Below are positions 1-11,878 of a stretch of 64,000 nt of DNA, piece by piece (the stretch's first letter is position 1; the number at the start of each line of letters is the position of its first letter). The position numbers were made by a program, and so were the translations under genes. Origin of the DNA: Dipteris shenzhenensis (Eukaryota; Polypodiophyta; Polypodiopsida; Gleicheniales); the NCBI GenBank assembly GCA_047967505.1, contig CM106539.1. One strand, given 5' to 3'. The notes beneath the pieces were generated by a model that made no database searches, was not told where the DNA came from, and saw only the letters and a program-made list of their open reading frames with translations.

Positions 1-111
1 GACTACTTGAATTTCTTCCTTCATTGTAATTATGTTGAGGATACAGACGTGGAGTTAGTGGAAGATTGGGTTCCTGAGCAGATAAGAGAGACCAATGATG
101 AGATCTTCTAG
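1..111 (+). other. Tail of an open reading frame running in from the left edge
   Basis: Frame 1 is open from the first base for 36 codons and stops at a TAG at 109-111. The peptide is acidic and ends in NDEIF. It may be the end of a retroelement polyprotein or of a gene lying to the left. No domain is recognisable in so short a piece, and the open frame could be chance. Confidence 0.2.
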
Positions 112-126
112 ACTTGTTCGAATAAT

Positions 127-292
127 CTTATTTTGTATTCTTTGCAACATCAGATAATCATATTTTGTATTCTCTGCAACACGCCTGGTAGGGCATGAGT
201 AGATCATATTAGAATTACTAATACATTTTGTTTGGATTATCTTGTATTCTCTATAACAACCCTAGTAGGGCTGAGTAGATCATATTAGAATC
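127..292. repeat. Imperfect tandem repeat, about 85 bp unit
   Basis: The phrase tattttgtattctctgcaac, a 'tagtagggc/ctggtagggc' block and 'gagtagatcatattagaat' recur in the same order about 85 bp apart, with a third partial copy of the first phrase. It looks like an old local duplication and holds no gene. Confidence 0.6.
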
Positions 293-330
293 ATTAGGGG
301 AGAATTGGGGTCTCCAAAGGGCCCCCAATT
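293..330. repeat. Repeat boundary motif with an 8-bp inverted repeat
   Basis: Bases 293-314 are identical over 22 bp to 25157-25178, where the motif starts directly after a Penelope-like RT fragment is cut off. The motif therefore probably marks the end of a repeat family. In this copy aattgggg (303-310) pairs with ccccaatt (323-330) around a 12-nt loop; the second copy lacks the right arm. Both copies are followed by several hundred bases of pyrimidine-rich DNA. Confidence 0.5.
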
Positions 331-710
331 AGTGTTTCCTAATTTTAAGGGATTACTGAGGTATTTGAGGTGTACCAATGGGAGTGCTCCTTTTTGTGGG
401 GCAATGCCATGTTGAGGTGGAGGGTGGGCAGACATGCAAACAGCCCCTATTGGCTACTCCTCTTACATCGGGGACCACTCAAATCTCCCCCCCTCAACAC
501 ATGCTTGACCCTTCTCCCATATGCACCTCCCCCAAACAAACCTACAAGTCATTCAAGAGGCGATGGGCCCTTCTGGGCGAATTTTCCCTCCCTCTCAGCT
601 TGTTACAGGCCTGCCCCCTCCTCTTCTCTGGTCCAGCTCCATTCTCCCTCCATTTTTCAAATGTGGGAACTCATTTGGCACCTTCTCTGCCCCCTCCTGC
701 TCTGGTCCAT

Positions 711-975
711 TGTGTTTCTCCCTCTCCAGTACCTCCTATAGCATTTGCTCATTCTCTCTCCACTCCTAGCTAAGCACCTCCTACAGCAGTAGCTGCTCAT
801 CCCCTTCTGCTCTTTCTTCCTCCATTCCTAGCTATAGTACCTCCTGTAGTGGCTGCTCATCCCCCTCTGCGCTTTCTCCCTTCATTCCTAGCTACAACAC
901 CTCCTGAAGCAACTGCTCATCCCCCTCTACTCTTTCTCCCTCCATTCCTAGCTACAACACCTCTTGGAGCTTCTC
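711..975. repeat. Minisatellite, about 63-bp unit, four copies, pyrimidine-rich
   Basis: The phrase 'gctgctcatcccc(t)tctgc' followed by 'tttctccctccattcctagcta' recurs about every 63 bp, each copy beginning with a variant of 'agcacctcctacagcag'. The block lies inside a wider C/T-rich stretch (480-1080). Open frames through it are low-complexity and are not taken as genes. Confidence 0.75.
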
Positions 976-1100
976 TCAAGCTTCAGTTGGACCCTCTATA
1001 CCTTCTCCCTCTCTCTCCCTCTATCGGAGCTGCTCTCTCCCTCCAAGCTGCACTTTCTAGTCCACTATTACTGTTGTGACCTCTGGACCTCTGTACAAGC

Positions 1101-1421
1101 ATGGTGAGGAGACCATACATGTACTCTATGTCCCACAGGAGCAAAAATGCACTAGGTGAATGGGTGCCTTGCACCTACAGCTTGAATGATTGGATAGTCA
1201 TGAGAGGATCTACCAAGGATCCACATAAGCTTCCCAAGAGCAAAAGAGGTGATCTTTTGCATGAATGGAAGGGCCGCATCATGAAGTTCAAGCTTGGGAA
1301 GAAAGGATTGCTTGCAAAGGTGCAACACATCTACATGGGGAAGGACATGTGGCTTCCTCTGTCAAGCAATCAATCAACAATACCATCGCATTGTAAGCCT
1401 GCATTTTGTGTAAGATTTTGA
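1101..1421 (+). other. Short open frame of unknown nature after a pyrimidine tract
   Basis: A 106-codon open frame begins MVRRPYMYSM and is rich in lysine and arginine in its second half (PKSKRGD, KFKLGKKG). I do not recognise it. A further 60-codon frame at 1505-1687 ends with KHIEIQYRF, which resembles the KHIDVQYHF signature of copia RNase H but is too short to decide. Either could be retroelement debris. The layout (boundary motif, pyrimidine tract, then coding-like sequence) resembles 25.2-26.2 kb. Confidence 0.2.
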
Positions 1422-1503
1422 AGTGTAATGAGTCAGCTTGAAATTGTATTTTGAAATAGAGCCAGTGTAATGAGTTAGTTTAAAATTGTATTTTGAAATA
1501 GCA
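1421..1503. repeat. Two-copy tandem duplication, about 48 bp
   Basis: 'gtgtaatgagtcagcttgaa' then 'attgtattttgaaatag' occurs twice in a row, the second copy with two or three base changes (gagttagtttaaa). It is simple local duplication in non-coding DNA. Confidence 0.8.
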
Positions 1504-1689
1504 CTTGTGCATAGTAGATGTATTTCCTTCAGACTTTGAGGAGTGGGAACCAGTCGAGTGCTTCTTAGGTAAGTTTACTGCCATTCATGAGGATTTAGGA
1601 AGGCAAATGCATGCTGGAGAGAAGTCCTCTACTTTGAAACAGAGAAATATCACAAAACACATTGAGATTCAATATCGCTTTAGATAGAG

Positions 1690-2474
1690 TTGGCACACCA
1701 CCAACTAGGCTACATGCAAGTGCGGGAAGGCATCCCTTGACTGACCGTACTGAGGGTAGACAGAGCATTTCCCGGGGCAGCCCATCCTCGGGTTGCGAGG
1801 CTTGTTTGGAGCCTCAGATGATCCCGGATGGCTCTGGGCCGAATGGGAGCCGTAGGTCAGTTGCTCTGTTTTGCGCACCGGTTCTATCGTATGGTCGGTG
1901 GCCTGTTTCAGAACCGACCCCCAATCAACCGTTTTGGGCGGACTAGGTCGGTCACTCAATTAAGCCTAACTGACTACAACTGGTGGCTATATAATAGCAA
2001 GCCCGTGAAGCCCATTTCATCACTGGCTACAATAACCTTGATTCCTTAGCATCCAGCCTCCGTCTTCTATTGTTTCTAGCATGCCATCAAAGCTTCTTTC
2101 ACAGGAGCGCACGGTTGGGAGGTAGTGCCATCTATTGTATCAGTTCTACAGTAATCAAATTTTTTATTCTCCATACTATCTTATTTTCTCTCTTGCATAC
2201 GATTGAGCACAGACGTTGTATTATTTTCTTACATTTTGGGCCCTAAGATGGTTATGTAAAGTAAATCCCTCATTTTGGAAGAGAGGGATAATTTTTTCTC
2301 CTTGGTGCTTTTATGAAATATCATAAATACTCTAGATGAGGAAGCGTGAGCCTCTCATCTAGGGGGGGGAGATAATACCCGGTCTATTGTCATTTTCGTG
2401 GTGTGATTGTGCTCTTCTTCTCCAATTGATTAAGTGGTGAATTTGTGTGGAAGATAATTACCTTTAAGGTTTCA
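1690..2474 (+). mobile_element. LTR of a copia-type retrotransposon (left boundary uncertain)
   Basis: A long terminal repeat is inferred from its right end: ...ttca at 2471-2474 is followed one base later by a tRNA-iMet-type primer binding site. Inside it a TATA box (tatataat, 1988-1995) would drive transcription to the right. No tg start or target-site duplication could be fixed, so the left edge is only approximate. No recognisable gag follows, so this is a remnant or solo-like LTR. Confidence 0.45.
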
Positions 2475-2475
2475 G

Positions 2476-2487
2476 TGGTATCATAGC
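2476..2487 (+). promoter_or_regulatory. Retrotransposon primer binding site (tRNA-iMet type)
   Basis: tggtatcatagc differs by one base from the plant copia consensus tggtatcagagc, complementary to the 3' end of initiator methionine tRNA. It sits one base after an LTR-like 'ca' end, the normal spacing. Confidence 0.6.
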
Positions 2488-3900
2488 TTAGGTGACGCTC
2501 TTGTGGAGAAAGAAAAGAGAATATCCCTCATGTGGAAATTGAAAGAAAGAGTAGTCCTATGGAGTGTGGAGGATTCAAGAGGACTACCTGAGTCATGTGC
2601 AGAATCAGAGCTCGTGGGGAGAGGAAGCTTGCATTGAGGAATGTGCCCACAATGCCATGCGTGTGTTTTTAGAGCCCCGTTCAAGCTCGCTCAAGTACAT
2701 ACAGCTGTGCAAATTTCGAAGCTGCAGTCCTTAGAGCTCACAGCCTCACAGTGTATAGACTCCAAAGTCCAGACGCCCATCATAGGCATGCATTAAAGCT
2801 GCCTTGGCCGTGAAGCACTCCGCTAAGCCTAGCCTTCACCGATCTGCAGCTCTTGCTCACCAGTTGCCTCTATTATTACTCTTCCGCCTGTAGAATTTCA
2901 GCCCATGTGTTTTCCTTGTACTCCAAACTCCGTAACAGGCCCTCTGTCATCATGGACAGCAGAGCGCACTGGTCTCGCAGTCTCCATAGTGCCACAGCCA
3001 TTGGGGAAATAGTCTTTGCAGAGCTTTTATCTCACCACCTGCAGTCTGCAATAGTTAAAGGGAGGCTAGAGCTCTCTAGAGTCTACAGAGGCCTTTATTA
3101 CTCAGTTTGCACGGTGCACAATACCTCGATTTTAACAGTGAAGGACATCAGCCTAGAGACCTTGGGAGTCTCTGACTCTGGCCGCATGCTTGTGACAGTC
3201 TGCACAAACATTTTGCAACATTGAAGAGCAAATTCCATGCCGCCTTGCAAGAAAAATTGACCGCTGTTGACTCTATAACAACATGGACTTATGTAGAAAG
3301 AGAATGTGTTACAACTGCACCGGCACATTTTCCCACTCATGTGGAACAATCCTAGGTACATTTTTAACACGACGGTCCCTATGACACTAAGGCATCTCTA
3401 ACCCCCCTAACAATTTTGACTCCTTTTTGGGAGCCCGTATCATGGCCATTTAAAGACCAAATTGCACCTGAATTGAACCCAGATTTCATGCATGTAAAGA
3501 TATATTGTAAATGAAGTTTTTCAAAGTGTTTAACCATCAATTTTGGCTCCGGTAGTTGCCTCACGTAGGCACTAATTTTGACCCACCGCTTGCTTATTTT
3601 TTACCATTTTCGAGTCCACGAAGGTTGAAATCATAATCGGACTTTGCAGTCATATGCACCCACCTGAAAGTCACAAATAGGACTTGTTTATGCACCTAAC
3701 ATCAGGAAAAATACTAGAACCTGCCTCCTTTCAGGAGCTTTCTTTGACCTTCGCTGCTCTTCAAGAATTTAACCTCTCACCATCGACAAGCAGCATGGAG
3801 GACATAACAATTGAAGAAGCAATAAGTAGCGATGATCAAAGTCCTTCAGAACACCTTAAGAACAACACAACTGCAACAAAAACAACGACAGATGACACTT
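2488..3900. other. No recognisable gene
   Basis: After the primer binding site comes purine-rich DNA and then about 1 kb of mixed sequence with only short open frames (for example 2853-3224 plus and 3098-3370 minus). None has a recognisable domain. The stretch from 3684 may already belong to the Gag region that follows, since a 95-codon frame (3684-3971) runs into it. Confidence 0.5.
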
Positions 3901-3904
3901 TGGT

Positions 3905-5536
3905 AAATTGGAAATGCCAAAATACAATGGACGAGGGGACCCTGCTAGGTTCCTTCAACTCTTCGATGTAGCATGTTGTGCTGGAGGCAACCAATCAAAT
4001 GAAACCAAAGCCGCTTGGTTCCCAATGGCCCTAACCAATGAGGCTTTGGAATGGTACCTCAACCTTCTCGTAGAGGAGAGAGCCACATGGGCACTACTAT
4101 CTGACCAGTTCAGAAGAAGATTCCAAACAGAAAGACTGCAAGATGACCCCGCATTACAACTCGGCAATATAGATATGCACAAGAAAGAAAAGGTCAGAAC
4201 AAACCTAGGAAGAATGAAAAGATTAATAGTAAAATGTGATCCCCATCCGGATGACAAGTACCTCATAGCATGTCATCTCTGGCCTGAAGAAATCCATTCG
4301 CAACGACATGAAAAAAGCTCGGGGGGGTCAGTCATCATATGTAACCCTATCACGTGAGTTCAACAAAAGGATATTTTTAATATCTAAAATTAAAAAAAAT
4401 AATTTACATAAGGGACTTTTTAAAATAATTTTGGGAAAAATTTACAGATTTGTATAGAAAAAGGGTACATTTTATTATTGGAAAAATTACAGATAAGGGA
4501 TTTTACAAATCGGCCTTGAATGCACGTGATATAGAGGTTTTATACATTGTGACCCCCCCAAGGAAAAAAGTCAGCAGCTATGCACATTTCAGCAACGGTC
4601 ATGAAGTTGCAATTGACATTGAGGACGGCATGACCAATTCTAATAGTGAAAGTGATAGCTATAAATCAAGTCATCACGACAAGAAATCTTCAAAGAAGGG
4701 AAGCACTTCCCACAAAGATCGCACCACAGAGGACAAAGTGGAAGCCATGGCCCTAAGAGTAAAAGATGAAATGATGCAAGCCATCGAGCAAAGCTACGTG
4801 TCTCTCAGCCACCACAGTACCCACGAAGAGAAAATGTTTAGTGCCCACACTGTATGGCCAACCATACAACCAATGAATGCCCAATCTTAAGGAACAAACT
4901 AAACTCACCAGAAGTGGCTCAGCCCCCACAGTTATGGTATCCCATTTGCAATGCTGCAAGGCATGATGCAAATACTTGTTTCTACAATATGAGGGTAGCA
5001 CAACCCCAGCCCCAACAATACCAACAGCCACCGTAAATCCCAGTGTACAGACAACCAGGACTGGCACCTAATGCACAAGTGCCACATCTCAACCCACTCT
5101 TGTTGAGAACACAAGTGCCTCAACTAATGAGGAATCCCAATCCTCCGCAATATCCACGGGCTCCCAATCTTGCTCCAGTAGTTCCGGTGCAACACCTCCA
5201 ACCTGAAGAGATGGAACCTCACTATGAGTATGAAACAGAATACCCTATGTACTACATGGATGGTGTTGAAGGACTCATCCCAGTGTACGCAAATCAAGTA
5301 AGACCCACCACATATCGAACACCCATCAAGTGTTTTGGTTGTGGAGAAAACCACCGCATAGCAAAATGCCCACACAAGGATAACCCCACTTCATTCCAAC
5401 ATGTGTGCAGGGAATGTAGAGTTGGGCATGCTTGCATGGATTGCCCACTAAGAACAAAGCCTCAGCCAACCACGAAAGTAAAACCTGAAGTACCCCTGGG
5501 GATGATAAGTGTGGAAAATCACAGTGTGGCATCATA
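3905..5536 (+). pseudogene. Ty3/gypsy Gag remnant with multiple CCHC zinc knuckles
   Basis: The Gag core is seen at 3908-4300: a PKYNGRGDPARFL entry, then EALEWYLNL and a DQFRRRFQ segment, all typical of the retrotransposon Gag domain that forms the particle shell. An AT-rich patch at about 4360-4500 breaks the frame. A serine/lysine-rich linker (4500-4830) follows, then a single frame with four zinc-knuckle units: CPHC-MAN-HTTNEC at 4842-4880, a degenerate unit at 4938-4979 with its first Cys replaced by Tyr, CFGC-GEN-HRIAKC at 5331-5369 and CREC-RVG-HACMDC at 5406-5444. A TAA at 5034-5036 interrupts them. Knuckles bind RNA. The frame ends at 5536 and no protease or RT follows; the next sequence is a copia piece in the other direction. 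Confidence 0.8.
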
Positions 5537-5589
5537 GCCGGTCTTGATCATAACAAGACAATAGAAAGAAGTGGCATGGCAAAAACTCC

Positions 5590-6335
5590 TTTCTGCTCCT
5601 TTGTGAAGAGTAACTTGTCCTTTGGCAACGTTCATGGACTCTTGCTTTAGCTTTGTGGGAGTAGAATCAGTTTCCTTTGGGTTGTGCGCCTATTTCTTCT
5701 GACAATCCTTGGCATAATGCCCAATCCTCTAACAATAGAAGCACTTGACCTGCTTCTTATCCTTCTTTTGATGATTCTTAGAAGTGGAATCTCTTGTGGA
5801 CTTTCCACCCTTGGTCTTGTTCTTCGAGAACTTGCCCTTTGCTTGGGCCACCAATGTAGCTTCGTCCCCTTTGCATAATTTATGTCTCATCTCTTGTTGA
5901 ATCTAGAAGGAACTCAATTCCTCAAAGGTTAGTTAGCTACGTACTACTCTCACCATGAGTAAGTATCATGATAAGGCTCTGGTAAGATGAGAAGGTTGTT
6001 AAGTAGCATTACCGCTAACTATTGAAACTCAACCTTGTGCCAACAAATCCCGAGTCTCTTTGACTCGCGTGATATGAGCCAACACTAGATCTTCATCACT
6101 AAGCATAGAGAGAGAAGCTGAGACTGACAATTGACCACATAGGTGAGACTCTGGGTCTCACAGTGGTCCTGAAGGATCGTCCACGCTTTCATCCCAGTTG
6201 TGGAGCCGCTTGGGTAATTGGAATCATGCTGTCAGCTACCATCTACTTCATGTTGTTTGGGTAATTGGAATCACGCTATCAGCTACCATCTACTTCATGT
6301 TTGGGTAATTGGAATCATGAGAACGACTTGCCCAG
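5590..6335 (-). pseudogene. Ty1/copia Gag remnant
   Basis: Read on the minus strand, 6330-5590 shows the end of a copia-type Gag: a segment like HLCGQLSVSASLS, then LLNNLLILPEPYHDTYSW (the usual 'LL.SLP.SYD' region), then a basic linker and a zinc knuckle CFYC-x-RIG-HYAKDC near 5715-5760. The knuckle contains an in-frame stop and several other stops and shifts are present. It is a dead fragment lying head to tail against the gypsy Gag on the other strand. Confidence 0.7.
6213..6318. repeat. Tandem repeat, about 50 bp, two and a half copies
   Basis: 'tgggtaattggaatcatgct' followed by 'atcagctaccatctacttcatg' occurs twice and then a third partial copy ends at 'ggaatcatgag'. It lies at the start of the copia Gag remnant, where the element's Gag start would be expected. 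Confidence 0.8.
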
Positions 6336-6339
6336 GACA

Positions 6340-9200
6340 GAAAGTTAACAACACATGTACTTCACACATTCAACTTCTATAAACAACTAAAGAGAACACA
6401 CATTCAACTTCTTTAAACAACTAAAGAAACACAAATAGTGAGTTGAGCTATGAATATACTGTAGCATACAAAAGAGCGAACCTTGTACAAATTGAAGAAA
6501 CCTCTGTTGCACCGGATTTCCAACTCCATCCATCTCAAGATGAGGCTTAGGTAGGATAGAGTAGACAAGAACAAATCCAAAGAGGACACTAGATGGGAAA
6601 ACTATACTTGAGAGGCACCAGGGAAGGGGGGGTATATAGCTCTTGGACTGGCCAGCTGCTAATCTATAGGCTGGTCTATCAACCAACCAGCTTGGGTGGC
6701 TGGCCAACTGGCTATTGGTAGAGGACCCATTGTAGGATCACGCCATAACAGCTGTGTTGTAGCCTCTAGCAACTCATTCTACACCAAAGCAGGGCCTAAC
6801 ATTCCTCATAAAGTAATCAAAAACAGATTTTGTTCCCTAGATGCTTGCCCCCAAAACAGGGTAAAATATCCTCGGCCAGAGGCCCGATGTCCCTTGATGT
6901 GGCTCATGAGCAGGCCCTTCCCTATTACAACAAAGAGAACATTCATTGTCACCCAATTAAGCCAAGCGAACATCATCTTAATGGCTTACTGACCATAGAG
7001 CAACCATCAGTTGGTGGGCCACACCATTACATGCAGAATGTAGATGCCTTAAATGATGCTCCCGAGGACACAAGATTGAGGTAAAGAAATAAATTATTTT
7101 ATGTGAATTTAGAAATGCTCGCAACAGCTACACTATAATAGATACATAGGTGCTAACCAAGCCACTCAATGCTAGATCTTCAAAAGCTTCAAATTGATCC
7201 ATAAAGACATCTTCTCGAGTCCTCCATACAAAAATGTGGTTGCATATACACATTGCAAATTGCCCATAAATGAACGTAAGAGGAATGAATCAAAAAGGAG
7301 GTGATATGCATTCCCAGCCAAAATTTTGGAAGCACCATTTCCTACTTGGTTCGAAAATCGACCAACTTCATTTGGTCGTTCATGCATACTTCAACACATT
7401 TTTCTTTTGCTCATATCTTATGGCACTTCTAATTACCTACATATGCAATAGGTCATTACACTTAGATTATTTCAAATGTGATAAAATTGCTGCTATGAGG
7501 GCTCCTTTATTGGAGGACAATTCTCTCTCATGGCTTAGATGAATCAATGGGCAATGTTTCCCTTGAGTCGAAATGGACCCATTGTTCTCAAATTGGCCAA
7601 GGATTAGCACTACTAGGTATTTTATTTGAAGGTTGATCAACTTCGTTTAAGAATTCATGCACCCCATCTACACCTCCTTTCATCATTTGTAATAGTTCTC
7701 CTTCTAGGATTAGTCCAGATGCTTTAATGATTGACACTCCAAGGACTCCTTCATTGGAGAACATTTTCTAACAGCTCAATCAATCAATGGCTAGACTATC
7801 TCCTTCATAAACCAAACAACTTGCTCGAGTGAATCCTCTAAGTTACTATATCATATACGTCATTGCCTATTGTGTTGTTAGGGTTAACCTACAAAAATGA
7901 ACTCTATAAATTAAATCTTAGTCTTCTTTGTTGATGCACAGAGGCTTTGCCTAAAATAAAAAGTTACTCAAATTGGACATTGATCCAAACCAAATTTCCT
8001 CAATTACCCTAAATGTATGTATGCATTTGCATACCCATAAGTATACATACATGTCGTATGCCTCCTCTATGGGCAAATACATTCACTTAGTTTACCATCT
8101 TACCCTTGCTAGTGAGGCTATATTTGGATTAGTATTTTCAAGGGATGTACCATCTTCGAGCTTGACCAATGATGGCTAGGAATGTTCCACTCAATTAGAG
8201 AAAGTTCAAATGGTTTATTACCCAATGACCATAAACGTTTAAATTGATTTGAACTTATCTCTGTGATAAAAATTATTACTTGTTTTAATGAGGGCTTCTA
8301 GATATATATCAGTATAACTCTACATACATACAGTGTTCGATACATGACCCAAGTTTACAAGTGTGACCCATTGTTTGTAATCATTTCTTATGAAAATCCA
8401 TGTCTCATAAATATTTTTGCAATTGTTTATTTGGTGTTCATAGGCATAACCTTTCCTAGCTAGGAAGCCAAATTCATATGACCATAAATTTTATATCACC
8501 TCACATGACTTTAATTCTACGACAATATTATCTATCTTATAGAGAACCTTAATCAAGCAATTGGATACTTACGATGCTATCATTTATTTTGTGTAAATAA
8601 TTCATTCCAGTATTATCTCTATGGGTTGAAGCTTGTGCACTTGGTTTACTATAGAAACTGTCTAGAAAAGTGAAAGAGGAATGGTACAACTAGAACAAAC
8701 TTGGTAGTAAAATTGCATGTTCAATCAAAAAAAGCAACTGCACACCTTGAGTGATGTAAACTACACAAACAAATTGAAGAGTTAGTTTGAGACTTACCAA
8801 CAAGGGGGGCCCTTATCACTTGAGAGCTACCACATGCAAAATTAAGTTTTGGGTTACAAGTATTTATAGGTCTAGAACATACTCATGAAAATTGTAGCAA
8901 GTACATGTTTGATTCATTATGTTAGTGTGAACATACAAACATGGTATAGTTCATGAGAGACAAACATTTATCCACATCAGCCTATTAATTTAAAAAAAAC
9001 TAAACATTAACCATGATGATAATAATGACATAACAAACGCCATTGCATTTAAAAGGTGAAACTCGAGCAATAAGTATTTCTTTGTATATTTCAAGTTGCA
9101 TGTAAGTGAAAATGATATCAAGAAAGTAGCCATATCAAGTAAGCTGCACCTTAGTGCACATCTTATCAAGCAAGCAACTATACTAACTCATCAAGCATTT
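6340..9200. other. AT-rich DNA with no recognisable gene
   Basis: Short open frames occur (for example 6696-6992, 7270-7542, 7973-8179) but none has a recognisable domain, repeated phase or plausible splice context. Around 6630-6720 'cagctgctaatctataggctgg' style sequence resembles LTR DNA also seen near 13.2 kb. I see nothing else supportable. Confidence 0.5.
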
Positions 9201-9204
9201 CAAA

Positions 9205-9305
9205 AGGGGAAACTTAGTTTTGACTGTGGCATTAGCCTTCCAAAGCAACTTAGTTTTGACTATGCACATTTGCCTTCAGAGCAACTTAGTTTTGACTATG
9301 GTATT
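9205..9305. repeat. Three-copy tandem repeat, about 40 bp
   Basis: 'aacttagttttgactatgg' recurs three times with related spacers (ccttccaaagc, ccttcagagc). The plus-strand reading gives a repeated QLSFDYG phrase within a short 81-codon frame (9096-9341). The repetition, not a protein, is what the sequence supports. Confidence 0.7.
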
Positions 9306-9941
9306 AAGAGCAACACAACTATCACTAAATTTAAGTGTTGACCATAGGGCAACTGCTTAAAATGTCAAATGTGGTGTGCACCATGGGAACCAATGTTGGA
9401 AATATTAATTTTAATCTGTGCCAAATGGAATGCTTGACAATGAAAAAGGCATGAAGCTTTCACAGGTTAAGACTTGCATTCATCATGTACAAATATGTAG
9501 GTGCACGTGTGTCTTCCTAGGTGTGTTAGTGCATGCAGATGAATACATAGCTACATGCATATCTCTAAATGCTTGCAAACAGATGCAGGCATAAGCTTAA
9601 CAACATATACGTGGGTAGCTTTTAAGTATGCATGTGTACATGTGCAAGTAGTTAGTTATAATGTCAAAGATGATTGTGGTGCTTTTGATTGGGTTCGCTT
9701 GTTAAATGTATCTCTAATTGGTGAGGAGAGACTTCACTTTTCAAAACAAAGAATATGTTTGATTCTCGAGATTGAAGAACTATCAAAAGAATTGGCCCAA
9801 ATATGGGGCAATCTATGTTCGTAATAGAAAATTTGAAAATAATAGCAATCAATTTCTCAAAGATACAGTTGAAGACACTCAAGTTAGTCAAACAAAAAGC
9901 TCGAATTCTCATAGGAGACCTATAATAAAATGTATGTGGTC

Positions 9942-10320
9942 CAAAAAATATAAGATACTAGTGCGGGAAGTATTTCAAGGTAAGGCATATTTATCACCCC
10001 TCTTCTTGAGTTTATTGAAATACCCACTCCGTTCCGATTTCTTGTCGAAGAATGTTTCAACTAGTGTAGATTTTGAGGAATCGAAGAATGTTCCAACTAG
10101 TGTAGATTTTGACGAATCGGCTAGTGATGTAGGGGGAGAAGTAGAATGTATGCGATTTAAAAAAAATAAGATACTAGTTTGGGAAGTATTTCAAGGTAAG
10201 GCACATTAATCACTTCTCTTCTTGAGATTATTTGACGTACCCACTCCGTCTCGATTTCTTGCCAGAGAAAATAGTCTAGATTTGAGGAATTAGCCCAATG
10301 ATGCAAGGGGAGAAACGAGT
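9942..10320. repeat. Diverged tandem duplication, about 205 bp
   Basis: 'aagatactagtgcgggaagtatttcaaggtaaggca' style sequence at 9950-9990 recurs at 10168-10205, followed in both copies by 'cccctcttcttgag', 'tacccactccg' and 'gatttcttg'. Within the first copy a 36-bp unit (gaatgtttcaactagtgtagattttg) is itself doubled at 10047-10115. No protein family is evident. Confidence 0.7.
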
Positions 10321-10656
10321 ACCCAACCCAAGTAGGAATTGATCTCTCTTTCATCCCCGAGAGAGGAAAATTAAATGTGCGGTATACAGAAAATTAAATG
10401 TGCGGTATACATAGACATGCGTGTACATATGTATCGATACAGCTTCTACATGATTAGGGAAAGGACCCAGTGTGACATAATACGTATTCACTCAGGCACG
10501 TTGTTAAATGGGCGAACATATAGTTCACAATATGTTACAAGCATAAAAAATATTGTACAAGAGAACGCCCACCAAACAAAGTTTCATTAAGTACTAATCA
10601 GGTAGCCAGTCTATCGATGCCCTAGCATGAGCCTATGAAGTCTTGGAAGTGAAAGA

Positions 10657-10835
10657 TGTTCTTTTGAATGCAAAATTGCAAAACTAAGTTTTCATCAAAA
10701 ATGAATGGCTTAACTGTCACTGTAACGGGCATGCTCCAGCCCATGTGGCAGCAAGAGAAGCAAAAGATGGACAGCAGCCACACTGATGTCAAAGGAGCAG
10801 ATAGCAAGTACACGGCTCCATGTGGCAGTCCTGCA
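10657..10835. repeat. Left copy of a 180-bp direct repeat flanking the KCS pseudogene
   Basis: This copy begins tgttct, ends ctgca and is about 90% identical to 11879-12060. The tg...ca ends and the placement on both sides of a captured gene piece are LTR-like, but the bases outside the two copies (aaaga and cgctg) do not match as a target-site duplication. Confidence 0.75.
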
Positions 10836-10846
10836 GGCTGTTATAT

Positions 10847-11832
10847 CCTAACCATGTAAAAGTTTGTACTTGGCTCTTCGGTTTTCTTTTCCCTTGTCAG
10901 ACAGAAGCACTGCAGCTCCTCCTACTCTGAAAAGACAATTTGGAATAAGCATGGACTTTTGATTGCCAAAATACCAATTCTGAGAGATGTTCTCCATAAC
11001 TGACAACGACAGCGTAAATGTTTCAGTGAACTTGCAACAGATCTCTCACAAGATCTATAGCTGTAACACCTGCACTGCATCCCATGCCCCCAAGGTTGTA
11101 GCTCCTGATGTTTCCTCACAGCTTGTGCTTGTTTACGATCATGGCACAGATAGAGGGTGTTGGATTGAAGAGACTGCAATTCACCACTAGGATACTGATA
11201 TCTTTGGGGTGTACACGAGTACGTTGAAAAAGGTTGTCCAATGCACCAAACATGACCTGCTCTGCCTCAGCACGACGAGCTGCTGCCATTGTCGGCTGCA
11301 GTGGTAACTGATGAATGGTAGGAAGCAGGTATGTCTCTTCCCCCAATCCCGATCACTCTAGAATTTTCCTTTGAACTCCAAGCTCTGTTCATCAAAATTC
11401 CCGGAATTCTCCAAGTGCCTCATGAAAAAAGAAAAAGGGACCTCTCCTCGGAAGGCTTGTAGCATGCGTAGTCAATCAGATAAACAGACTTTTGCCTGGA
11501 CATTACACACACAGTACTCCCACAGACAAGCGCGGCTGAGCAGATAAGGACATTAGCCAGAATAAAGCGAAAGTGAACGGGTAGGATGTTTACGTTGGAT
11601 GCGGACATGCCTGAATTGAGTGCAGCGCAACCAAAAGGGCTGGATTTGCAGAAGGTTCTGCAGGGACCCAAATTGCAGAAATCAGAGAAGAGGGAAAGAT
11701 TGATTGGCAGAGCTTTCCTGATGTGAAACCTTTGAATTTCAGACTCACGAGGAGGAGCTTCTTCCCGATGCAAAAGAGTCACAAAATTACAATTGTGTGG
11801 TGATTATTTCACAGCACATACTTTTGGTGCAT
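10847..11832 (-). pseudogene. 3-ketoacyl-CoA synthase pseudogene, internal fragment plus upstream DNA
   Basis: This is a broken copy of the KCS gene at 16198-17757. It covers the equivalent of residues 84 to about 326 and then, after a gap, about 200 bp that match the upstream DNA of the intact gene (11630-11832 to about 18072-18252). It lacks the start codon, the first membrane segment and the C-terminal third with the catalytic His and Asn. The catalytic-Cys motif GGMGCSAG survives. Damage includes a 4-bp deletion near 11445, a 1-bp deletion near 11377, a 1-bp insertion near 10997, a 3-bp insertion near 11270 and a CGA-to-TGA stop at about 11117. It cannot make an enzyme. It abuts the left direct repeat and lies 47 bp from the right one. 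Confidence 0.92.
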
Positions 11833-11878
11833 TAAGACCCAGAGCTCTTAATGCAGGATGGATTACTTCTTTTACTTC

